A stretch of DNA of 64,000 nt from CAUZIZ01 sp965222655 (GCA_965222655.1 CBDCUP010000021.1:124001-188000), one strand, 5' to 3'. Numbered from the stretch's first letter, positions 10,901 through 19,351 are shown. Notes: generated from the letters alone by a model not told the origin. A program made the numbers and translations.

Positions 10901-11502
10901 CCGGAAAGATCGAGGCCGGCTTGGCGAAACTTGCCTCCATGACAGTGCAGGCACTTGGTCTCCAAGGTCGATCTGACCTGGGCGAAGTGATTATCCGGAC
11001 CGGTTGCAAGCTCTCCGCCGGATTCATCCGTGGGGGTGACATCGTTGTCCGAGCCGAGGCTACCGTAGGGGACGCCCAGATCGATCCAGAGGCCTATGAG
11101 GGCTGCCGCCTGAGCGGGCAGTTTCTCTTCTTGAGGTGGCATCGCGGGCTGATGAGAGTGAGTGATCACCCGGTATAGCAGGCTGCCCTTGCTGTTGCCG
11201 GGAACGACTGCAGGACCATCTTTCCCACCCTCTAATAGCCCTTGGCGGCTAGAGAGATCGAGTCCGGACTGTTTGGTGGTGGTCGAGTGGCAGCCCAGAC
11301 AATTCTTCTCGAGCAGGGGTTGTATCTGTTCCAGGAACAGCCGGCTCCCAATTTCTCCTTTGGATAGTGATTTGACTGTCGGCTGCTCCTCAGGCTGCTG
11401 TGCCCCCAGAACTCCGCTGAGCAGGACTGCTCCAAGGAGTGTCAGGACGAAAACTTTCAGGTTCTTCCGGTAAATGGGGAGGTCAAGTGGCCAGGTCCTC
11501 AT
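7996..11502 (-). CDS. PSCyt1/DUF1549/DUF1553 multiheme cytochrome-like protein, 5' end split by an IS
   Basis: About 1168 residues. Order: hydrophobic leader (about 17-34); two PSCyt1 domains with heme motifs CLGCH (68-72) and CLHCH; DUF1549 with a further CARCH; a third PSCyt1-like insert with CIACH; then DUF1553 containing RWITRRDNPLTARVAVN and the C-terminal VPQQALALSN block. It is exported and probably c-type heme-binding, partner of the downstream DUF1501 protein. The ISL3 element (11460-13178) is inserted at the fifteenth codon as now read. The present ATG at 11502 lies inside the IS end and adds MRTWPLDLPIYRKN. Removing the IS and one 8-bp duplication puts the leader in frame with a TTG at about 13214, seven bases after AAGGAG, which is the likely original start. 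Whether the IS-supplied start is used is unknown. Confidence 0.87.
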   Translation of the reverse strand: MRTWPLDLPIYRKNLKVFVLTLLGAVLLSGVLGAQQPEEQPTVKSLSKGEIGSRLFLEQIQPLLEKNCLGCHSTTTKQSGLDLSSRQGLLEGGKDGPAVVPGNSKGSLLYRVITHSHQPAMPPQEEKLPAQAAALIGLWIDLGVPYGSLGSDNDVTPTDESGGELATGPDNHFAQVRSTLETKCLHCHGGKFRQAGLDLSGRERILQGSDKHTDVVVPGDPEASLLVKKVRHQHEPGMPYQGQQLSDEEIRNLVAWVDAGAPYSNELRIASAEELKSPLPGSDHWAYQAPKRADPPKVENQVWVRNPIDAFLAAEHERLSLEPMPEAPKRMLLRRLYLDLTGLPPTPDQLGSFLEDGSHQAYESVVDQLLESPHYGERWGRHWMDVWRYSDWYGLRGFGLVQNSQRHLWHWRDWIIESLNEDKGYDRMILEMLAADELTPTDPKTLRATGYLVRNWFGPNRNAWLRETVEHAASGFLATTLKCARCHDHKTDPIAQEEYYRFRAFFERYDVRTDPLPGEPDILKAGMPRAFDSEPRAASRHGPAIFTETYRFIRGDEKNPDKTNPLSPAVPEILGALGENIEPVELPLESYQPSLRPFVHRDLLRQAQEDIEKAEAEFVEAEQQLVLAKRRVTEDSNPANLKAGRETFEKEIKPIFDKHCIACHGPNVARNDFRPLTFDLLLEGGTRGGPGIIPGKSNFSSVIRRLRGDKQPRMPAEAPPLPKAVIDLIANWVDGLRPEDPQLASRQAQETLELTEKKLAWRRENLPALEARLAADRAHYADPPDPKAAEYAEAARRAERSATLLKAEMNLLEAQQKLAHALRAPPAIGETLIKTREKRITVANAQVKAAVQALGKGKNEYSPIGTLYPKTSTGRRTALARWITRRDNPLTARVAVNHIWLRHFAEPIVPTVENFGLSGQPPSHLKLLDWLAVELMEHGWSMKHIHRLMVTSSAYRMQSWPNRADHPNLATDPNNRYLWRMNQRRMEAETVRDSMLSAAEELDPTVGGPELDHYTGQRSRRRSLYFTHTPNENMEFLKLFDQADADGCYRRHESIVPQQALALSNSEMSYTLSHLLARKTSERVGRNADHFVAAAFERILGRAPTAEEEADSLEYLQRHASRLMDPRKLTRFEAAIPGEIPPSVEPWLRARESLVHVLFNRNEFVTIR

Positions 11503-13178
11503 GGATGAAGTAGAGGTTAAGCTTGAAGTAGTCCATGTCTCTGAAGCCATAGGCTCGTCTTTTGAGGACCTTAATCTTGTTGTTGAGTCCTTCGAGGGGG
11601 CCGGTTGAGATGCGGTGCTTGAAGTAGTCGAGTAGTCCGGGGCGATGCCGGTGGAGGGTGCGGGCGAGCCGGGCGAAGAACTGGTTGCCGATGCTGTAAG
11701 CCTGCTCGATCCAGGCATCCAGGAAGGCGTTGCCGGCCGCTGAGTCGGGGAGGTTCCAAAAGTGGCGGATCTCCTCCTTGAGGAGGTAGGCCTGATAGAG
11801 TGGCTCATTGATTTCCATGAGTTGCATGAGGTGTTCCAGGGAGCGCTCGTTGAGGTTTTCCAGCCCTCGTAACAAGAGAAAGCGGGTTCCTTTGAGGAGC
11901 TGTTTGCGGCCCGTTTCCAGTTTGCGCATCATGGAGCGGCGGGTCTGGTCAATGGCCTGGTTGGCCAGTGCGACGACGTGGTAGGGGTCGTGCACGACAT
12001 CGACCTTGCCGGCGAAGACCTGGCGAATGGCCTTGCGGTAGGCGTCGGACATGTCGATGGCAATGGCGCGCAGGGACTTGCAGCGGCCTTTGAGGTGGCG
12101 CAGGCAGGCCACCAGCGCCTGGGCGTCTTTGCCTTCGTGTAGGGAGACGATCTGGCCACTTTCCAGGTCCAGCACCACCGTCATGTAGAGGTGCCCGCTG
12201 TGGGTAGCGAACTCATCGATCGCCAGATAGCGCAGTTGAGACAGCTTGCGCTTCTTGAGGCGCTGCCCCAGATGCTCCTTATGGATCTCTTTGACGAGGT
12301 CCCAGCCCACGCCCAGCAAGCGGGCAACGGCTTTGATGGTGGCGATGCGGCACAGCTGGACCACGTACTGGGCGAAGGCGTTCGTGTAGCGCCGTTTGCC
12401 CTGAGCGAAGGCAATCGGCTCGCGAAGGGTCTGGCCGCACTGGCTGCAGGATTGCCGGTGGCCATGCAGGACCACGAACTGGTGGCGGGTCGCCACCGGT
12501 AGAGTGCGGATGCAGCGCTGGAAGCAGCCTTGCAGCTGAAGCCGGTTCCAGCGGGCACTGCAGTTGCGACACCGGCGCTTGTGCGGAGCCAGTTCGACGT
12601 GGTGAAATACGCCGCCGCCGCGATAGTCCGTGCGTTGGTGAACATAGCCCTTCAATCCGAGGGTGTGGTACAAGTAGCTAGTCGTCGCCATGATCGGTCC
12701 TCCGGGTTTGCCAAAATCGCCGAGGATGCCTGACATGGCGGCGCCGGTCAATCCCCATCGACCGGCTCTGCCTCGCCCTTGCAGCTTCGCAAGGCTCGTT
12801 ACGGGAGCAGAGGTTGAGGTAGCGCTAACGCGCGATCCGGATTCTTTTGATCGAGGCTGAAGGCCGCCTCTTTCTGCCTGAACGGGGGAAGGCTATGGAA
12901 ACTGCCGCGATGTGCAAACCGTGGAAAAACAACCAGCTCCAGCGCTAGGCCGAAAAGCGTCGCAATCGTTTTTCCACCGTTCGCACAACGCTTGGAAAAC
13001 TCCGAATCACGGGGGTGCTGGCCCGGCTCGATGACTGCTCGGAGTTTTCCACAGTTCCCACAGCCTCTGCTGCTACTGATATATATCTTTTAGGAGAATT
13101 CCAGAGCAAAAATAGACCGGATTAGACCGGATCTCAATAGCAAGCGCACCACCCACCTCCCCATTTGCCGGATGACCC
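11460..13178 (-). mobile_element. ISL3-family insertion sequence, complete, with 8-bp target duplication
   Basis: A 1719-bp element bounded by inverted repeats with core CCGGTAAATGGGGAGG at the left end and its near-reverse complement at the right (one A-to-G change in the core). AACTTTCA occurs immediately outside both ends (11452-11459 and 13179-13186), the 8-bp duplication expected of ISL3. The transposase reads leftwards. About 490 bp right of the gene is non-coding and carries inverted copies of a TTTTTCCACCGTTCGCACA-type motif, also found in the 317-bp element at 58756-59072. Confidence 0.95.
11483..12691 (-). CDS. ISL3-family transposase
   Basis: 402 residues from the ATG at 12691 (MATTSYLYHTLGL); an upstream start at 12751 is less likely. 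The N-terminal zinc-binding pairs CRNC and CSQC are present, then a helix-turn-helix-like stretch. The DDE catalytic region of the ISL3 family follows: DEFATHSG, DMSDAYR and the C-terminal GPLEGLNNKIKVLKRRAYGF. It ends in FIHEDLAT a few bases before the left inverted repeat. The frame is unbroken and the ends are intact, so the element could be active. Confidence 0.95.
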   Translation of the reverse strand: MATTSYLYHTLGLKGYVHQRTDYRGGGVFHHVELAPHKRRCRNCSARWNRLQLQGCFQRCIRTLPVATRHQFVVLHGHRQSCSQCGQTLREPIAFAQGKRRYTNAFAQYVVQLCRIATIKAVARLLGVGWDLVKEIHKEHLGQRLKKRKLSQLRYLAIDEFATHSGHLYMTVVLDLESGQIVSLHEGKDAQALVACLRHLKGRCKSLRAIAIDMSDAYRKAIRQVFAGKVDVVHDPYHVVALANQAIDQTRRSMMRKLETGRKQLLKGTRFLLLRGLENLNERSLEHLMQLMEINEPLYQAYLLKEEIRHFWNLPDSAAGNAFLDAWIEQAYSIGNQFFARLARTLHRHRPGLLDYFKHRISTGPLEGLNNKIKVLKRRAYGFRDMDYFKLNLYFIHEDLAT

Positions 13179-13186
13179 AACTTTCA

Positions 13187-13526
13187 AATAGCCGTATCCG
13201 GAGAGGATAGTCAACCTCAACTCCTTTGCAGACTATGAGATAGGTATCTTCCCACACGATAGAGAAGACGTTCCAATCTGTCAATGGTTTGGCTGGATGG
13301 TGACGGTCATCTACTGCGTTTTCTTTCTTACCCTTGCCTTTGCCTGTGCCTCTGCCTTTGCCTTCATCTTTGGGAAGTAGCTTGTTGTCGCTAAGCGGTG
13401 GGGAAAGGTAGAGGCGGCAGAGGCAAAGGCAAGGGCGATTCTCGAAGCGGTGGCTTTGACCGGGGAGAGACGTGTGTCTATATTGGTGTCGGTCATTCCG
13501 AGAGCAAGCGCATTAGAGGAGAAGCA
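13187..13526. repeat. Intergenic region with inverted low-complexity tracts
   Basis: About 340 bp without a gene apart from the displaced first codons of the PSCyt1 gene near 13214. It holds a pyrimidine tract of CCTTTGCC/CTTGCC units (13331-13364) and an inverse purine tract (13411-13436). These are mutually complementary over about 24 bp and could form a stem around a 46-base loop. It also carries the upstream region of the dioxygenase gene. Confidence 0.6.
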
Positions 13527-14288
13527 ATGGATCGAAAGCAGTGCTTTGACGACAACGGCTATTTACCCGTAGAGGGGGTCTTCACCGACGCGGAAATGGA
13601 CGACCTCCTGCGGCGGGTGGGCGCCCTGGAGGGCCGACATACTCCCTTTCCCGAGAGTGATCTCAAATGGGAGCCTTCGAATCCCTCCGTTCTCAGGAAC
13701 GCGTTTGGCCTACTGCACCGCGACCCTGCTTTCCACGCGGTTGCCACCAATCCACGATTGATCGCAATTGTTCAGGAACTACTTGGCTCCGATCTGGACA
13801 TCTATGCCGATGGCATCTTTGCCAAACCAGCCCGTGATGGCAGCGTGGTGCCGCCTCACCAGGATATGTACTATTGGAGCTTCGAACCCTACAAGATGCT
13901 GACTGCGTGGATCGCTCTCGAGGATGCCACCCGGGAGAACGGCTGCATGACGGTGATTCCAGCGAGCCACAAGTTGGGCTTGCTCGAGCACGAGGAGACG
14001 GATGTCCCCGGCAATACCTGGATGTTGACCCAGGAGGCTCTGAGCAAACTTGGCGATGAGATTCCGGTTGAGCTGTCCAAAGGAAGTGTGGGCTTTCACC
14101 ACTGCCTCACCTACCATCGGAGCGAGCCCAATCGTAGTCAACGCTCGCGGCGGGCCTATACCGTGATTTTCATGACGGGCGAAGCCCGATGGACCGGGAC
14201 AGGGGACTACCGCTTTCCATTTCTTCACGTCCAGGGAAAGCCCTCGCCGGCCTACGAGGCCATGAAGCACGTTCAGGTGGAACGGTAG
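13527..14288 (+). CDS. Phytanoyl-CoA dioxygenase (PhyH) family Fe(II)/2-oxoglutarate oxygenase
   Basis: 253 residues from the ATG at 13527, preceded by GAGGAG. The double-stranded beta-helix family features are clear: HQDMYYW supplies the HxD iron ligands at about residues 111-113. Further on come GCMTVIPASHKLG, and HCLTYHRSEPNRS with the distal His and the Arg expected to bind 2-oxoglutarate. Likely a cytosolic hydroxylase; substrate unknown. It precedes an oxidoreductase gene by 28 bp on the same strand, so co-transcription is likely. The longer frame from 13398 reads through a low-complexity tract and is not believed. Confidence 0.9.
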   Translation: MDRKQCFDDNGYLPVEGVFTDAEMDDLLRRVGALEGRHTPFPESDLKWEPSNPSVLRNAFGLLHRDPAFHAVATNPRLIAIVQELLGSDLDIYADGIFAKPARDGSVVPPHQDMYYWSFEPYKMLTAWIALEDATRENGCMTVIPASHKLGLLEHEETDVPGNTWMLTQEALSKLGDEIPVELSKGSVGFHHCLTYHRSEPNRSQRSRRAYTVIFMTGEARWTGTGDYRFPFLHVQGKPSPAYEAMKHVQVER

Positions 14289-14316
14289 GGATTGCATTAC
14301 ATCGGAGGAATCCTCA

Positions 14317-15540
14317 ATGAAGAGACGTACTTTTCTCGGCTATACCCTGCCATCAGTGGCAGCGATTGGAGCGCTCGGCGGGAAGGCGGCGGCCGGAAAC
14401 CAGCCCCCGGGGTTGAGCGGCAGCGCCGTGCCATCGAGGCTTACACGGAGTGCTGCTGCGGACGGATCCATGGTAGTGGGAGCAATCTCTGGCCACGGAC
14501 ACGCCGGGGGACATGTGCGCGTGCTCGACCAGCTCGCCGAAGTGGGTAAGATTCACGTTTGCGCTGCTACCGAACTCGCCGATGTCGAAAAGCTTGCGGC
14601 TGGGTCGTCCAAGGTGGCCACCAAGAGCACCAATCTGGCCCGGTTTCTGGCTCGGGATGACCTGGACGCGGTGACGGTCTGCGCTCGCCCCGATCAGGCA
14701 CCGGCCATTTTGGAGCAGGTTGTTTCCGCCGGATTGCCGGTCTTGTACGACAAACCGGCGACGACCCATTCATCCCATCTCCGCAAAGTGGCCGAGCTGG
14801 CGGAGAAGAAGGGCGTGACCGCCGGAGGCATGCTGCAGTGGCGGTACAATCCGATGGTACTGGATTTGAAGCGGGCCCTGGCTGATGGCGCCCTGGGCGA
14901 CATCATGACCATTGAGGCCAAGCTGCTGAACGGTCTGCTGGAGTACCGCGACACTTCCACCTATCTCTTCGACCCCAAGATGGGCGCCGGCATCCTCTCC
15001 TGGTTGGGGTGCCACTGCCTGGACCTGGTGTTGTGCCTGATGCAGGAGCGAGTGGTGGAAGTCATGGCTATGGTCGGAAACCTGAACCCCAAGAAAGTCC
15101 CGGTGGAAGACACCGGTATGCTCTTGCTGGCTTTCGAGAGTGGGAAGATGGGGACCTTCCAGGCGGGATACCACATGAAGGGAAGCAAGAGCGTCTACGA
15201 CTTCTACATAGGCATGCGCGGAACCGAGGGCTTTTCCATCCTGCCGCTGGTCGAGCCGGTGCTGCACAAGAGCGCGAATGCTGCCACCGCAGGGGGAGCG
15301 TTTAGTCTCTACAGCGAGGCCCGGCACTGGGTCAACGGTCGCCTGCACCGGAAGACCTACGGGATTCCCGAGACTCCCGGCTACGGTGGCATCATGGCGG
15401 AGGAGCTTTTCCGGGATTTCCTGGAGGCGTCCAGGACGGGAGCTCCCGCCCCCTCGCCTATCCAGGATAATGTCCACATGCTGGAGATCGTCGAAGCGGC
15501 CAAGGAGTCCTCGGCGACCCGACGGGCAGTGCGAATCTGA
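14317..15540 (+). CDS. Exported Gfo/Idh/MocA-family oxidoreductase
   Basis: 407 residues. The N-terminal KRRTFLGYTLPSVAAIGALGG is a Tat-type leader. The Rossmann core is recognisable but its first glycine motif is weak (VGAISGHGHAGGHVRV). The family signature YDKPATTHS (usual EKPxA) follows, and then the C-terminal substrate fold with GMLQWRYNP and GAGILSWLGCHCLDLVLCL. It would bind NAD(P) and act on a sugar or cyclitol outside the cytoplasm; substrate unknown. The 28-bp gap to the dioxygenase and a GGAGGA site before the ATG support an operon. Confidence 0.88.
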   Translation: MKRRTFLGYTLPSVAAIGALGGKAAAGNQPPGLSGSAVPSRLTRSAAADGSMVVGAISGHGHAGGHVRVLDQLAEVGKIHVCAATELADVEKLAAGSSKVATKSTNLARFLARDDLDAVTVCARPDQAPAILEQVVSAGLPVLYDKPATTHSSHLRKVAELAEKKGVTAGGMLQWRYNPMVLDLKRALADGALGDIMTIEAKLLNGLLEYRDTSTYLFDPKMGAGILSWLGCHCLDLVLCLMQERVVEVMAMVGNLNPKKVPVEDTGMLLLAFESGKMGTFQAGYHMKGSKSVYDFYIGMRGTEGFSILPLVEPVLHKSANAATAGGAFSLYSEARHWVNGRLHRKTYGIPETPGYGGIMAEELFRDFLEASRTGAPAPSPIQDNVHMLEIVEAAKESSATRRAVRI

Positions 15541-15556
15541 AAGGAGAATAGTGATC

Positions 15557-15590
15557 AGTAAGCAGTAAGCAGTGAGCAGTGAGCAGTGAC
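15557..15590. repeat. Heptanucleotide tandem repeat AGCAGT(A/G)
   Basis: About four and a half units of the heptamer AGCAGTA/AGCAGTG lie between the oxidoreductase and the cupin gene. Short heptamer arrays like this are length-variable in many bacteria; no function is evident. Confidence 0.8.
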
Positions 15591-15758
15591 GGCGAACTAC
15601 CAGTATTAAGAACCCAAGTCCGGCGGAGCCGCGAACGACGTGACTTGTTGGCAATATGAGTCGAAGTGCCGAGGAGAGAGCTGGACAACAGCACAGTTTT
15701 CCCAATTCTCTCTTCGGAGCAGACTCGGTTACAATGCCAGACTTCTAAGGAGGCACCT

Positions 15759-16181
15759 ATGCCTGTCATCGATCATCGTAGCCTGGAGGAGAAACCCTGG
15801 AGGCCTGACTACCACAGTTGGGACATCACCCGTGAGGGGGACGGGACCACGGCTAGCACGATGTCCTGGAGTCTGGTGGGCGTGGGCGTAGGAGCCCCAC
15901 TGCATTTTCATGAGGCAGAAGAGCTGATCGTAGTCCTCGAAGGGACTCTGGAGTTTCGACTAGGATCGGAGGTCCATCGGGCCAGACCCGAGCAGACGGT
16001 GATCATCCCAGCCCTCACGCCACACGCCTTCACCAATCCAGGGCCTGAAGTCGCAAGAATCATAGCCTTTTTCCCGGTCAAGGATCCGTTTCGGGGAACG
16101 ACCTACCTGGAAGGAGAACCGCCTCAAGTCCATCTCCACCGATCCCGCGTTCTGGACAAATCCCCGGGTCGCTCATCTTGA
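15759..16181 (+). CDS. Small cupin-domain protein
   Basis: 140 residues from the ATG at 15759, which follows a strong AAGGAGG site; the longer frame from 15666 has no such site. A single cupin barrel is visible. Motif 1 is GVGVGAPLHFHEAEELIVVLEG, with the His pair and Glu as probable metal ligands, and motif 2 is IPALTPHAFTNPG. Substrate and reaction cannot be inferred. It lies between the oxidoreductase and Nramp-like genes on the same strand. Confidence 0.87.
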   Translation: MPVIDHRSLEEKPWRPDYHSWDITREGDGTTASTMSWSLVGVGVGAPLHFHEAEELIVVLEGTLEFRLGSEVHRARPEQTVIIPALTPHAFTNPGPEVARIIAFFPVKDPFRGTTYLEGEPPQVHLHRSRVLDKSPGRSS

Positions 16182-16227
16182 GAATTCCAGACCCCACTTT
16201 TCCCGTAATGAAAGGGACTGTGCCAGC

Positions 16228-17706
16228 GTGAACAGTCCTACGACCGATTCTCAGGTGTATCCGTCTCCACCGCCTTCGCTGGTCAAACCGAGGTTTTCCT
16301 CGCTCCTGACCTTTCTGGGCCCTGGCATCATCATCGCGTCGGTCACGATCGCCAGTGGAGAGCTTGTCTTCGCCTCCCGCAGTGGAGCCATCTTCGGCTA
16401 CAGCATGCTCTGGTGTTTTCTCTACGCCGGGGTCTTCAAAGGGATTCAGGTCTATACCGCGGCCCGACACATCGTCTTGACCGGTGAGCATCCCCTCGTA
16501 ACCTGGCGTTCCATGCCCGGCCCGACACTCTGGTTTCCCCTCTTGATCGTGCTGCCCGCCGTGTTTCTGATGCTGGTTGGATTCTCAGCCCTTCCGGAGA
16601 TCCTGGCTACCTTCATTCATCGGTTGCTGGGGGGGGCGATCTCAGGTCCAGACGTGGGGCCCTGGCATCATTTGGAGTACTGGATCAACGTCTGGGCAAC
16701 GGTGGTGCTTACGGTCTGTCTCATACTCGCCTGGGTCTCCACCTACGAGCTCGTAGAGCGCATTTCCACGGTGATTCTGGGGATCATGGTGTTCTGCATT
16801 GCGAGCGCTTTGCTGGTGCTGGGTCCTGATATCCCAGGCCTGATTTCTGGTCTCCTGATTCCGAGTGTCTCCGATTACCCAAGCTGGGTGTTCCAGGAGT
16901 ACTCCGAAACCTTCGCGGGCCGGAGCCCCTGGCTGGAAGTGACGCTCTATCTGGGCGCGGTCGGTGGAGGCTCCCAGGACTATGTGGGCTACATCGGTTT
17001 TCTGCGGGAGAAGCGATGGGGTCTGGCCGGAAGGAGTGTTGCCAGTCTGGAGGAGTTGGAGAAGGCTACTGCAAACTCCCCTTTGGAAGTCGAACGCGCC
17101 CGTACCTGGACCCGGGCTCCCCTCCTGGACACTACCATTTCATTTACCTTTGTCATTCTGGTGACGTTGATGTTTGCTGCGCTCGGTGCGCTGGTGCTGA
17201 ATCCCAACCGGGCGATCCCCGATGGAAGTGAGTTTCTTACAGTCCAGGAGTCTTTCTTGACGGCGCTCCACCCGCAACTGAAATGGCTCTACCGGATCGG
17301 GGCCTTCCTGGCTTTCATCGGAACCCTTTATGGGGCCTTCGAGGTCTACTATCGGGTAGTCGCTGAAGGGGTGAGGAGTATCTTCCCACGACTGGCGGCC
17401 TCGCGATTTCTTCGGAATCTGCGCACCATCGTCATCTTCTACTGCTTCCTGGGGGGATTGACTCTGGTTTGGCTTCCACGGGAAATTGCGGGAAACGTGC
17501 TCGGGCGGCTCACATTTACGAGCGTCATCAGTGGTGGGACTGCCGCCTCCGGCATCTGGTGCTTCGCCATGCTCTGGGCCGACCATATGCGACTTCCGCC
17601 CGCACTGCGCATGAGTTGGAAGTTGAAACTGGCCACCGTGGTGGCAGGCACGGTCATGGTGGGTCTCGGGGTCCGGGTGATCGTTTCCTACTTTCAGTCA
17701 AGCTGA
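16228..17706 (+). CDS. Nramp-related membrane transporter lacking the DPGN motif
   Basis: 492 residues, start GTG at 16228. Ten to eleven hydrophobic segments occur in the LeuT-like order of the Nramp family. The first helix reads LGPGIIIASVTIASGELVFA (about residues 30-49). The GPG turn is family-like, but the DPGN metal motif of classical Mn/Fe transporters is replaced by ASGE. A soluble insert near residues 250-300 separates two helices. Nramp-related proteins without DPGN are known, and some carry Mg2+ or unknown substrates, so cation specificity should not be assumed. Inner membrane. Confidence 0.85.
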   Translation: MNSPTTDSQVYPSPPPSLVKPRFSSLLTFLGPGIIIASVTIASGELVFASRSGAIFGYSMLWCFLYAGVFKGIQVYTAARHIVLTGEHPLVTWRSMPGPTLWFPLLIVLPAVFLMLVGFSALPEILATFIHRLLGGAISGPDVGPWHHLEYWINVWATVVLTVCLILAWVSTYELVERISTVILGIMVFCIASALLVLGPDIPGLISGLLIPSVSDYPSWVFQEYSETFAGRSPWLEVTLYLGAVGGGSQDYVGYIGFLREKRWGLAGRSVASLEELEKATANSPLEVERARTWTRAPLLDTTISFTFVILVTLMFAALGALVLNPNRAIPDGSEFLTVQESFLTALHPQLKWLYRIGAFLAFIGTLYGAFEVYYRVVAEGVRSIFPRLAASRFLRNLRTIVIFYCFLGGLTLVWLPREIAGNVLGRLTFTSVISGGTAASGIWCFAMLWADHMRLPPALRMSWKLKLATVVAGTVMVGLGVRVIVSYFQSS

Positions 17707-17718
17707 TCCACTTCAACA

Positions 17719-18291
17719 ATGTCATTCCGAATTGAAAGCGAGCGGCTGATCATCAGGGAATGGTCCGAGAGTGATTTCGCACCGTTTCTGGAAATAGTCA
17801 ATGATCCTGAAGTAATGCGCTACATCGGCCCCGGCCTTGTCTGGACTCAGAGCCAGATGGAGGCGTTTCTAGGTCGTCAAAGCGAGAGTGTGGAGAGACA
17901 CGGTTTCTGTGTCGGTGCTCTGGAGTCCAAGGCCGATGGGCAGCTGTTGGGACATTGTGGGATTCAACACCTGGGCACGGGTGGCGACGTTGAGGTCGGC
18001 TGGTGGCTCGCTAGGCGGCATTGGGGTCAGGGTTTCGCCACGGAAGCCGGTCGAGCTGCCTTGACCTTCGTTTTTGACGAGTTAGACCTCGATCAGGTGC
18101 TCGCTATTGCCCATTCGGAGAACAAGGCTTCTCGCCGAGTCATGGAGCGGCTGGGGATGCAATTCCAGCGTCGGCTCAAGGGAGGAGAGCTGGATCTTCC
18201 ACAGCTGGATGTAGAGAGGGTGCTATACCGTATTCTCAGGAAGGAATTCTCCCGCGAAAACGCCAGTCAGTCCGGCTCTTCGGCAGCGTAG
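17719..18291 (+). CDS. GNAT-family N-acetyltransferase (RimJ/RimL-like)
   Basis: 190 residues beginning SFRIESERLIIREWSESDFAPF, the standard opening of RimJ/RimL-type acetyltransferases. The acetyl-CoA site region is GWWLARRHWGQGFATEAGRA, followed by SENKASRRVMERLGM. Acceptor unknown: ribosomal proteins, small amines or antibiotics are all possible. It starts 12 bp after the transporter stop and overlaps the convergent DUF6807 gene by 25 bp at its 3' end. Confidence 0.9.
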   Translation: MSFRIESERLIIREWSESDFAPFLEIVNDPEVMRYIGPGLVWTQSQMEAFLGRQSESVERHGFCVGALESKADGQLLGHCGIQHLGTGGDVEVGWWLARRHWGQGFATEAGRAALTFVFDELDLDQVLAIAHSENKASRRVMERLGMQFQRRLKGGELDLPQLDVERVLYRILRKEFSRENASQSGSSAA

Positions 18292-19265
18292 TTCCGGTAG
18301 AGTGATTCCAGATCGATGCTGCCCCCGTCTCCCTCGTGCACCACAACCCGGTAGCGAAGGGTAAGCGTCTTACCTTCTGCGATGGTCAGTCCGCCATCTC
18401 TTGCAGGATCTCCGTAGAAGTCGTGCTCGCCGAAGGGGTTCGCTGAAAACAAGCCGTAGCCACGCGCATGCCAGTGGGTGGGATGCTTGGGATTGGAGGG
18501 ATGGTCGAATATCGCAATGCCTACCATCTTTCCCTCAACCTGACCGGAGTAGTCGACCCATCTGGAGGCTTTACCCCAGATGTTCTCGGTCCCCACCAGA
18601 CCTTCGGCGTTTCTCAACATCGCCCCCTTGTCCTGGCGGAGTCCCGGAGCTACCCGAATCGCAAAGGTTCCTTCTTCCGTATCTCCCATTCTCAGGGACT
18701 GGCCGGCGTCTGCAGTGAGGATCATCGTCGCGTCGATCGCATTGTGTGTTTCCAGCTTATGGAAGCGGTAGCTTTGGCGAAGCCTACCCAGCCGGTGCGG
18801 TCCGGGAGGTACGAGGTCAAAGATGGCCGTCACGACGGCAGCATCTTTCTGCTTCTGGACGGGCCCGAGGGCTCGCAGGACGACGGTCCCAACCGGGAGC
18901 GGAAATCGATTCTTCTCAGGGCCTATCTCGCGCCAGAAATCGATGCCCTGTATATCGCCATGACCAAAAAAGACTCCGCGGTGCCAACGATGATCGCGGC
19001 TCTCACCGGCGATCTCCTCTACCGGGTAGCCTCGGGTCACTACTACACCCGATGGACTCCGAAGAGGATGCAGGAAGGGCTTGGGCCAATTTGAGCCGAA
19101 GTGAAAACTGGTGAAAGGGCGTGAATCGAGCTCGATGTTGATCTTGTCTCCCACCCGCTGAGCCGTGATCTCTGCCGCGGCTCCGGCGAGCTGGGATCCA
19201 GAAAAGAGAATGATCCAAAGCACTCCTGGGAGTCTTCTTCGCATGTGTACAACTGGGTCTAACAT
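18267..19265 (-). CDS. DUF6807 (PmoA-like) secreted protein
   Basis: Up to 332 residues; an internal ATG at 19244 (MRRRLPGVLWIILF) would give a more typical signal peptide, so the start is uncertain. The DUF6807 pattern is clear: FHFGSNWPKPFLHPLRSPSGVVVTRGYP, DHRWHRGVFFGHGDIQGIDFW, GIAIFDHPSNPKHPTHWHARGYGLFSANPFG and a closing LRYRVVVHEG. This family is common beside Gfo/Idh/MocA and sugar-catabolism genes in Planctomycetota-type genomes. Its activity is unproven, and the PmoA label is historical. Confidence 0.87.
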   Translation of the reverse strand: MLDPVVHMRRRLPGVLWIILFSGSQLAGAAAEITAQRVGDKINIELDSRPFTSFHFGSNWPKPFLHPLRSPSGVVVTRGYPVEEIAGESRDHRWHRGVFFGHGDIQGIDFWREIGPEKNRFPLPVGTVVLRALGPVQKQKDAAVVTAIFDLVPPGPHRLGRLRQSYRFHKLETHNAIDATMILTADAGQSLRMGDTEEGTFAIRVAPGLRQDKGAMLRNAEGLVGTENIWGKASRWVDYSGQVEGKMVGIAIFDHPSNPKHPTHWHARGYGLFSANPFGEHDFYGDPARDGGLTIAEGKTLTLRYRVVVHEGDGGSIDLESLYRNYAAEEPD

Positions 19266-19351
19266 CAGCGTCGGGGGAGCGTCAAGCTTCTGAGGTGAGC
19301 TTCATTGGTATGAGGTCGTACAAGAGCTCATCGAACCGAGCCCTGACTGTC

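Noticed and set aside
11503..11808. N-terminal 102-codon extension of the PSCyt1 gene
   Set aside because: It lies antisense within the ISL3 transposase and is low-complexity Ser/Thr sequence.
13090..13284. 64-codon minus-strand frame at the IS right end
   Set aside because: It straddles the insertion junction and has no recognisable sequence.
15541..15600. CRISPR-like repetition
   Set aside because: The units are 7 bp in direct tandem without spacers.
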